Origin: Hymenobacter glacieicola
GTDB lineage: Bacteria > Bacteroidota > Bacteroidia > Cytophagales > Hymenobacteraceae
DNA length: 64,000 nt
Direction of reading: 5' to 3'
Assembly (NCBI RefSeq): GCF_014640315.1
Contig: NZ_BMGS01000005.1
Span: forward strand, 310,001-374,000
Shown here: positions 58,762 through 64,000 of the stretch, in pieces
How the letters are laid out: every line of letters starts with the position of its first letter
Numbering within the stretch: position 1 is the first letter of the stretch
The notes under the pieces: model-generated
What the model was told of the DNA's origin: nothing
Database searches by the model: none
What the model saw: the letters and a program-made list of their open reading frames with translations, nothing else
Translations under genes and position numbers: made by a program

Positions 58762-59247
58762 ATGGAACCCATTACTGATTCTGTGCCTTCCGGCCAGGGC
58801 CTGCACCTGCGCCGTCTGCATGACTTGTCTGATTTTGAAGTGGCAGATGGCAACCCCGATGTGCGGGGGTGGGCCGTCCGTGGCGCCGATGGCCAGCAGT
58901 TTGGTCAGGTGCATGAGCTGATAGTAGATACGGATGCCCTCAAAGTCCGCTACTTAGATGTAGAGCTGGACGAAAGGCTGAACATCAACGAGCGGGACCG
59001 GCACATCCTCCTACCCATTGGCGTGGCTGCCCTCGATGAAGAAGCCGACAATGTATTTGTGCCCTCACTCACGGCCCGCTCGGTGCTGGAGTATCCGCCC
59101 TACGTTGAAATCCAGATCAGCCGTCAGTATGAAGAAGCCATGCTCCGGGCCCTAAATCTTCCCTTAACCCAAGCCACCACGGCTGACTTCTACAGCCAGC
59201 CCGGCTACGATGACCACGCCTTTTACCAGCGCCGCCGGCTGGAATAA
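58762..59247 (+). CDS. PRC-barrel domain protein
   Basis: 161 residues. VRGWAVRGADGQQFGQVHELIVD, KVRYLDVELDERL and LLPIGVAALDEEADNVFV form the PRC-barrel strand order (W.V....G..(I/V)G.V..L..D). A C-terminal segment has RQYEEAMLRAL and a tyrosine-rich end (YSQPGYDDHAFYQRRRLE). PRC barrels often act in stress responses or as adaptors; the role here is unknown. It follows the membrane protein gene at 58070 by 26 bp. Confidence 0.87.
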   Translation: MEPITDSVPSGQGLHLRRLHDLSDFEVADGNPDVRGWAVRGADGQQFGQVHELIVDTDALKVRYLDVELDERLNINERDRHILLPIGVAALDEEADNVFVPSLTARSVLEYPPYVEIQISRQYEEAMLRALNLPLTQATTADFYSQPGYDDHAFYQRRRLE

Positions 59248-59256
59248 ATTGCCGCG

Positions 59257-59322
59257 GTAGCAGTAAACAGAGCAGGGGCCGTTTTCTTGAAAGAAAACGG
59301 CCCCTGCTCTGTTTACTGCTAC
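59257..59322. terminator. Very long perfect bidirectional terminator
   Basis: 59257-59288 is the exact reverse complement of 59291-59322 (32 of 32 bp) with only 2 nt between the arms. It lies between the PRC-barrel gene and hemH, which converge. Confidence 0.95.
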
Positions 59323-59336
59323 TTAGCTGACCTTGG

Positions 59337-60383
59337 CTAGTTCCGCCGGATCATGTTGGTGACGGCCTGTACCCATTCCGGGTTGGAATTGAGCGAGGGA
59401 ACCAGTTGCCAGTGGCTGCCGCCGGCTTCCTCAAACATTTCCTTGAATTCTTCGCCTACCTCAATAGTGGTTTCTAGGCAATCGGCCACGAAGGCAGGAG
59501 AGAAGGCCAGCACGTTTTTGATGCCTTTGGCGGGCATTTCCTTGAGCACTTCGTCGGTGTAGGGCTGCAGCCACGGGTCGCGCAGGCGGCTTTGCAGTCG
59601 GCTCTGGAAAGAGGTAGTGTAGCGCTCGGGCGCAAGGCCCAGGGCCTGGGCCAGCTGCCGCGACGTTTCAAAGCACTGGGCCCGGTAGCAGTAGCGGTTA
59701 TTCTTGTTGTAATTGTTGCAGCAGTTGCCCAGCTTGCAGTAGCCCTTGTGGCTGCCCTTGAGCACGTGGCGCTCCGGAATGCCGTGGTAGCTGAATACTA
59801 CGTGGTCGTACTCATGCTTGGCCATTTCTGCTTTGCCCAGGGTAGCAAAGCTGCCGATAAAGCCGGGGTCATCAACGAAAGTGCTGATAAAGCTGATGCT
59901 AGGTACTACCCACCACTTGCTCACCAGCTCCATCACCTTCTCCTGCACCGAGCCCGTGCTGGCCGCCGCGTACTGCGGGAACAAGGGCAGCACAATAATG
60001 CGCTCCACGGCCGCGTCGCGCAGCTGCTGCAGGGCACTCTCGATGCTGGGGTTTTGGTAGCGCATGCCAAAGGCCACGAGGTAGTCTTTGCCCAACTGCT
60101 CCTGCACCAGCTTTTGCAAATCTAGGCCGTGGTAGAGTAGGGGGGAGCCCCGCTCGGTCCAGAGCTGCTGGTAAATCTTGGCCGACTTCGGGGCCCGTAG
60201 TGGCACAATAAGCCCCTGAAACAGCGGGTAACGCACGGCGGCCGGCATGTCAATCACGCGGCCGTCGGTCAGGAATTCGTTGAGGTAGCGGCGCACGTCG
60301 CTGGTTTGGGGCGAGTCCGGCGTGCCAAGGTTGACGAGCAGGACGCCAATGCGGCCTTTGGATGCGGTGGGAGTGGAGGGCAT
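59337..60383 (-). CDS. hemH: Ferrochelatase HemH
   Basis: 348 residues. It inserts Fe2+ into protoporphyrin IX, the last step of haem synthesis. LLVNLGTPDSPQTSDVRRYLNEF is the family start; VIDMPAAVRYPLFQGLIVPLR, VVFSYHGIPERHV (catalytic His), SFQSRLQSRLRDPWLQPYTDEVL, and a C-terminal AFVADCLETTIEVGEE with the conserved Glu are intact. FQSR is the Q.R motif. CKLGNCCNNYNKNNRYCYRAQC is a cysteine-rich insert (about 215-236) that could bind a metal, seen in some ferrochelatases with a [2Fe-2S] centre but here in a different place. Confidence 0.93.
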   Translation of the reverse strand: MPSTPTASKGRIGVLLVNLGTPDSPQTSDVRRYLNEFLTDGRVIDMPAAVRYPLFQGLIVPLRAPKSAKIYQQLWTERGSPLLYHGLDLQKLVQEQLGKDYLVAFGMRYQNPSIESALQQLRDAAVERIIVLPLFPQYAAASTGSVQEKVMELVSKWWVVPSISFISTFVDDPGFIGSFATLGKAEMAKHEYDHVVFSYHGIPERHVLKGSHKGYCKLGNCCNNYNKNNRYCYRAQCFETSRQLAQALGLAPERYTTSFQSRLQSRLRDPWLQPYTDEVLKEMPAKGIKNVLAFSPAFVADCLETTIEVGEEFKEMFEEAGGSHWQLVPSLNSNPEWVQAVTNMIRRN

Positions 60384-60568
60384 AAAATACTAGTACGTGA
60401 CGAGTCGTAAGAACATGTTGCGGTAAGTAGTTACCGGCTCGCGGCTACAAAGGTCGCACAACGGTGCGCCAAGTAAAACTACCAGCGCATGTTCTTGCTG
60501 TTCGAGCTACAGACAATCTTCCGGTAACTGATGTTTCACCAGCCGGCGGCCCGGCGGGCTAAAAGTTG

Positions 60569-60576
60569 TACCTTTG
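60569..60576 (+). promoter_or_regulatory. Promoter -7 element of era
   Basis: TACCTTTG, an exact consensus, 23 bp before the GTG at 60600; it rules out the in-frame ATG at 60531. Confidence 0.65.
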
Positions 60577-60599
60577 CAGGCCAATTTTCAGATTCTGAA

Positions 60600-61499
60600 G
60601 TGAATACCGAACCAACTCCGCACCGCGCTGGCTTTGTGAGCATTATCGGCAAGCCCAACGTGGGTAAGTCCACGCTCATGAACGCCCTGATGGGTGAGCG
60701 GCTCAGCATTGTGACCAGCAAGGCCCAGACCACGCGCCACCGCATTCTGGGCATTCTGAACGGCGACGATTTTCAGCTGGTGTATTCTGATACGCCGGGC
60801 ATTATTCAGCCCAAGTACGAGCTGCACAACGCCATGATGTCGTTCGTGTACTCATCCTTGGAAGATGCCGACGTTATCCTGTTCGTAACGGACATCTACG
60901 AAAAGCACGACGAGGAGCCGGTGGTGGAGCGCCTGCGCAAAATGCAGGACACGCCCATTCTGCTGCTGGTTAACAAAATCGACCAGGCCGACCAAACCGA
61001 GGTGGAAGCCAAAGTAGAGTACTGGCGCGGGCACCTGCCGAATGCAGCTCGAGTGCTACCCATTTCGGCCCTGGAGAAGTTTGGAACCGGAGAGCTACTG
61101 GATTTGGTTTTAGGCTACTTGCCGGTTCACCCCCCGTACTACCCTAAGGATGAGCTAACGGATAAGCCCGAGCGGTTTTTCGCCGCCGAGATGATCCGCG
61201 AAAAAATCTTCAAGCTCTACAAAAAAGAAGTGCCTTACTCCTGTGAGGTAGAAATAGAGGAGTTTAAGGAAGAAGAAGACATCATCCGGATGCGTTCCAT
61301 CATTTATGTGGAGCGAGCCAGCCAAAAAGGCATTATCATTGGGCAACAAGGCATTGCCCTTAAAAAGGTGGGCACCTGGGCCCGCGAGGAAATGGAGAAG
61401 TTCTTTCAGAAAAAAGTTTTCCTCGAAATCCACGTCAAAGTCAACGAAAATTGGCGCACCGACCCTAAAGCCCTGAACCGGTTCGGGTACCAGCAGTAG
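60600..61499 (+). CDS. era: GTPase Era
   Basis: 299 residues. It binds 16S rRNA and helps assemble the 30S subunit. The G-domain has IIGKPNVGKSTLMNAL (G1), SDTPGII (G3), NKIDQAD (G4) and SALEKFG (G5). The KH domain at the C-terminus shows GIIIGQQGIALKKVGTWAREEMEKF. GTG at 60600 (VNTEPTP) is the likely start because the promoter element lies inside the longer frame. It is followed by der, a second GTPase of ribosome assembly, after 175 bp. Confidence 0.95.
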   Translation: MNTEPTPHRAGFVSIIGKPNVGKSTLMNALMGERLSIVTSKAQTTRHRILGILNGDDFQLVYSDTPGIIQPKYELHNAMMSFVYSSLEDADVILFVTDIYEKHDEEPVVERLRKMQDTPILLLVNKIDQADQTEVEAKVEYWRGHLPNAARVLPISALEKFGTGELLDLVLGYLPVHPPYYPKDELTDKPERFFAAEMIREKIFKLYKKEVPYSCEVEIEEFKEEEDIIRMRSIIYVERASQKGIIIGQQGIALKKVGTWAREEMEKFFQKKVFLEIHVKVNENWRTDPKALNRFGYQQ

Positions 61500-61500
61500 C

Positions 61501-61581
61501 GAAATAGTGAGTTGGTGAAATGGTGAGTTTGTCGTTCTGCAAGCTCTGCCTGCGCAGTTAGGACATAGAACTCACTATTTC
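61501..61581. repeat. Low-complexity inverted repeat between era and der
   Basis: GAAATAGTGAGTT (61501-61513) is the reverse complement of AACTCACTATTTC (61569-61581). The same words recur around them in direct form (GGTGAAATGGTGAGTT, CAGTTCACCAGTTCACC). Similar GTGAGTAGGTGA-type strings occur near 1545, 2530, 12313 and 12484. Confidence 0.6.
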
Positions 61582-61674
61582 ACAGTTCACCAGTTCACCT
61601 CTTCCGACCACTCTTCACTTAACTACTCCGGGCACTGCCGAAACTGGTCGGGCCGGCGGCTGGAGTCAGACAAC

Positions 61675-62997
61675 ATGAAAAATACCATTGCCATTGTGGG
61701 CCGCCCAAACGTGGGCAAATCCACGCTATTTAACCGCCTAGTAGGCCAGCGCAAAGCCATCATGGACAACGAGTCCGGCGTGACGCGCGACCGGCACTAC
61801 GGCTACGGCGACTGGACCGGCAAGTACTACACCGTGATTGACACCGGTGGGTACGTACACAACTCCGACGATATCTTCGAGGGCGAAATCAACAAGCAGG
61901 TAAAGCTGGCTATTGACGAGGCCGACGTAGTGCTGTTTATGGTGGATGTAGACGCCGGTTTGCACCACCTCGACGAAGAATTTGCCAACGTACTGCGGCG
62001 CTACCAGGGCAAAAAGCCCATTTATGTAGTCGCTAACAAGGCCGACACCAACACCCGCGCCCACGCCGCCGGCGAGTTCTACTCACTTGGCCTCGGCGAC
62101 GGCGAAATCTACCCCATCAGCTCCCAGAGCGGCTCGGGCACCGGTGATTTGCTGGATGCTGTCATTAGCCACTTTGAAGAGGAAGGGGTAGAAGAGCCCG
62201 ATGCCGGCGTACCCAAAATTGCCGTAGTAGGTCGCCCGAACGTGGGCAAGTCCTCGTTTGTGAACCTGCTGCTGGGCACCGACCGGAGCATTGTAACGGA
62301 CATTGCCGGCACCACCCGCGACTCTATTCAGGCCCGCTACAATGCCTTTGGTCACGAGTTCATTCTGGTAGATACGGCCGGACTGCGCCGCAAAACCAAG
62401 GTGCACGAAGACGTGGAGTTCTACTCGGTGCTCCGCTCCTTGCGGGCCCTGGAGGAATCGGACGTGTGCATCGTGATTCTGGACGCTACCCGCGGCATTG
62501 AAGCCCAGGACCTGAACATCATTGGCCTGGCCGACAAAAACCGCAAGGGTATTGTGATACTGGTCAACAAGTGGGACCTAATCGAGAACAAGGAAACCAA
62601 TACGGCCAAGGAGTTCGAGGAGAAAATCAGGGAGAAGATTGCGCCTATCAGTTACCCGCCCATCATTTTCACTTCGGTGCTCACCAAGCAGCGCGTGCAC
62701 AAGGCCATTGAAACCGCCGTGCAGGTGTACGAGAACAAGCGTCGCAAAATCCCGACTTCCGAGCTGAACGAAGTAATGCTCAAAGAAATCGAGAAGTACC
62801 CGCCGCCCATTCAGAAAGGGAAGCTGGTGCGCATTAAGTACGCAACGCAACTGCCCACCCATAACCCGGTATTCGCCTTTTTCTGCAACCTGCCGCAGTA
62901 CGTAAAAGAAAGCTACACCCGCTACCTCGAAAACCGCCTGCGGGAACACTTCGACTTTACGGGGGTACCCATTGGTATCGTTTTCCGGAAGAAGTAA
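61675..62997 (+). CDS. der: Ribosome biogenesis GTPase Der (EngA)
   Basis: 440 residues with two G-domains in tandem. The first has VGRPNVGKSTLF (8-19), DTGGY, NKAD; the second has VVGRPNVGKSSFVN, DTAGLRRKTK, NKWD. The C-terminal KH-like domain ends with FTGVPIGIVFRKK. Der assists assembly of the 50S subunit. Length and order are standard. The ATG at 61675 is the natural start. Confidence 0.96.
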   Translation: MKNTIAIVGRPNVGKSTLFNRLVGQRKAIMDNESGVTRDRHYGYGDWTGKYYTVIDTGGYVHNSDDIFEGEINKQVKLAIDEADVVLFMVDVDAGLHHLDEEFANVLRRYQGKKPIYVVANKADTNTRAHAAGEFYSLGLGDGEIYPISSQSGSGTGDLLDAVISHFEEEGVEEPDAGVPKIAVVGRPNVGKSSFVNLLLGTDRSIVTDIAGTTRDSIQARYNAFGHEFILVDTAGLRRKTKVHEDVEFYSVLRSLRALEESDVCIVILDATRGIEAQDLNIIGLADKNRKGIVILVNKWDLIENKETNTAKEFEEKIREKIAPISYPPIIFTSVLTKQRVHKAIETAVQVYENKRRKIPTSELNEVMLKEIEKYPPPIQKGKLVRIKYATQLPTHNPVFAFFCNLPQYVKESYTRYLENRLREHFDFTGVPIGIVFRKK

Positions 62998-63149
62998 GCA
63001 CAGCCGTACTCGGGCAAATGAAAAAAAAGTAAAATGTTTTTTCCATTGTCGGGTTACCTTCGGTTGAATCTGATATAAAGCCTCGATTACCGGCTAGAAA
63101 CCGGGTAATCACCCTTCATCTGAAATTCAATTTCTCATTTTCCCTTACC

Positions 63150-63386
63150 ATGAAAAAAGTACTGTTCCTTGCTCTGGCTGCTGTTTCTTTCTCTTTCGCT
63201 TCTTGCGACAGCAAAACTGAAAACGCTGCTGAAGCTCAGGCTGAGCAAGTAGAAGAAGGTGGCGAAGCTAAGGCTGACGCTATGGAAAACGCTGGCAACG
63301 AGGCTGGTGCTGACTCGGTAGAAAACGCTACCGAAGCTCAGGCTGACGCCATCGAAAACGCTGCTGACTCGACCGACGCTAAGTAA
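63150..63386 (+). CDS. Small acidic hendecad-repeat lipoprotein (1)
   Basis: 78 residues. A signal peptide of 18 residues ends in a lipobox (FASC, Cys19). The mature part is rich in Ala, Glu and Asp and carries the words ADAMENA, ADSVENA and ADAIENA spaced 11-12 residues apart, so it should form an amphipathic helix or coiled coil, similar in idea to Lpp or the spacer of the OmpA lipoprotein in this window. No basic C-terminal end for attachment to peptidoglycan is visible except a final Lys. Its function is unknown. A terminator follows at once. Confidence 0.82.
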   Translation: MKKVLFLALAAVSFSFASCDSKTENAAEAQAEQVEEGGEAKADAMENAGNEAGADSVENATEAQADAIENAADSTDAK

Positions 63387-63410
63387 GCTGACGCACCGAC
63401 CGGTGCCAAG

Positions 63411-63443
63411 AAAAAGGCCGCTCCTACCGGGCGGCCTTTTTTT
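63411..63443 (+). terminator. Terminator after lipoprotein 1
   Basis: Stem AAAAAGGCCGC / GCGGCCTTTTT (63411-63421 with 63431-63441) with seven T in a row. Confidence 0.95.
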
Positions 63444-63579
63444 ATGTGGTAGCAAGTCGTAATACGTTGTGAAGTACGTACGTTGGCAAACTTATTTGTT
63501 GCCAGCTCTGCTGTAGCCCAGGCATGCCATAAAAAGGGTAGGCCAGTCCTGATTCCACTTCTTCCTTACCAACTCCACC

Positions 63580-63798
63580 ATGAAAAAAGTGTCCTTTTTC
63601 GCGCTGGCTGCTATTGCTTTGCTGTTTGCTGCCTGTAACGACAAAAAACCCGGTGCTGCGCAGTCCGTTGAAAACGTAGAGTCTTCCGGTGACGCGCAAC
63701 TTGACGCCATGGAGGAAAAAGCAAATGCCGTCCGTGACTCCGCTGACGCCAGAACGGCCGCCCTGGAAAACTCGACCGATTCAGTTCAGGCCGAGTAA
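63580..63798 (+). CDS. Small acidic hendecad-repeat lipoprotein (2)
   Basis: 72 residues, paralogous to the one before: MKKVSFFALAAIALLFAAC has the same layout, with the lipidated Cys at 19. The body (VENVESSGDAQLDAMEEKANAV, RDSADARTAALENSTDS) keeps the ENA/DA words and the alternating acidic-Ala pattern but with poorer spacing. The gene pair shares signal-peptide wording, length and terminator style, which fits a tandem duplication. Function unknown. Confidence 0.8.
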   Translation: MKKVSFFALAAIALLFAACNDKKPGAAQSVENVESSGDAQLDAMEEKANAVRDSADARTAALENSTDSVQAE

Positions 63799-63818
63799 AC
63801 TGACGAGCTAAAAACAAC

Positions 63819-63848
63819 AAAAGGCCACCCCTCGGGGCGGCCTTTTTT
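63819..63848 (+). terminator. Terminator after lipoprotein 2
   Basis: Stem AAAAGGCC (63819-63826) with GGCCTTTT (63839-63846), plus inner CCCC/GGGG, followed by a T-run. Confidence 0.93.
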
Positions 63849-63876
63849 GAGAGAGTATTCCGAGAAGAGGCTCCGG

Positions 63877-64000
63877 TTAGCCCAGCCGGCGCTGCAGCAG
63901 GCCATCTACCACCTCAAAGAGCTTGCGCGGCTGGTACGTTCGCCAGGGCAGCTCATCTAGTTGGCCGCCGAAGTTAATGTAGCTGTCGAGGTTGTACTGG
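63877..64000 (-). CDS. C-terminus of an unidentified protein (partial)
   Basis: The minus strand has an open frame from the right edge to a TAA at 63879-63877. The visible residues include NLDSYINFGGQLDELPW, then RTYQPRKLFEVVDGLLQRRLG. The mixture of aromatic and charged residues and the gene-like codon choice fit the end of a soluble enzyme, but I recognise no family. The terminator at 63819-63848 lies 28 bp beyond its stop and could serve both strands. Confidence 0.55.
   Translation of the reverse strand, partial: QYNLDSYINFGGQLDELPWRTYQPRKLFEVVDGLLQRRLG

Noticed and set aside
1..64000. CRISPR arrays, prophage, transposases or defence genes
   Set aside because: I saw no regularly spaced direct repeats, no phage structural genes, no integrase or transposase and no nuclease-helicase sets; the intergenic repeats are palindromic and not arrayed.

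Overview
The window looks like core chromosome of a Bacteroidota bacterium, most probably Hymenobacter or a close relative (Cytophagales). Evidence: high GC, many genes of Bacteroidota-restricted families (DUF5686, DUF4834, DUF4230, DUF6089, YfhO, a fused MurF-Alr, ExbB-ExbD-ExbD-TonB), almost no Shine-Dalgarno sequences, and repeated copies of the Bacteroidota -7 promoter element TAnnTTTG a few bases to some tens of bases before start codons. About 64 protein genes (two cut by the window edges) and one tRNA gene are supported. I see no rRNA, prophage, insertion sequence, CRISPR array or defence island.

Layout. 1-12.3 kb: mixed envelope and housekeeping genes (NlpC/P60 hydrolase, SDR, GAF protein, tRNA-Thr, FkbM methyltransferase, DUF5686 outer-membrane protein, RecX, DUF4230, GT-C membrane protein, ACC-deaminase-like enzyme). 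12.5-19.4 kb: YfhO membrane protein, RarD-type transporter, the MurF-Alr fusion and an OmpA lipoprotein. 19.5-30.9 kb: CarboxypepD_reg protein, FeoA-FeoB iron uptake, RsmI-like methyltransferase, hydrolase, TPR histidine kinase, then a tight operon mnmH - VOC protein - selD - membrane protein for tRNA selenation, and pdxJ. 31-34.6 kb: small membrane proteins, YqeY, CvpA, PabA/TrpG-type glutaminase and a hydrolase.

34.8-44.5 kb is an envelope-biogenesis run on the plus strand: CBS protein, a short BamA/TamA-like barrel, NAD kinase, two DUF6089 barrels, UppS, BamA and two Skp/OmpH chaperones. After an RluD-type pseudouridine synthase, 45.8-52.9 kb (minus strand) is a complete TonB energising cluster: ExbB, ExbD, ExbD, TonB, a second TonB, a small membrane protein, a PstS-like lipoprotein and a periplasmic TPR protein. 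53-63 kb carries MazG, GlmM, a cysteine desulfurase, a DUF389 protein, a PRC-barrel protein, ferrochelatase, Era and Der. The right end has two small tandem lipoprotein paralogues and the C-terminus of an unidentified protein.

The non-coding DNA is the most distinctive part. Convergent or adjacent genes are separated by very long, near-perfect bidirectional terminator hairpins (stems up to 32 bp). There are two copies of a palindromic intergenic repeat family and a perfect 34-bp inverted repeat that encloses a terminator hairpin. I did not find a clearly new multi-gene system; the best leads are the VOC gene inside the selenium operon, the second BamA-like gene, the two-TonB cluster, the hendecad lipoproteins and the nested intergenic repeats.
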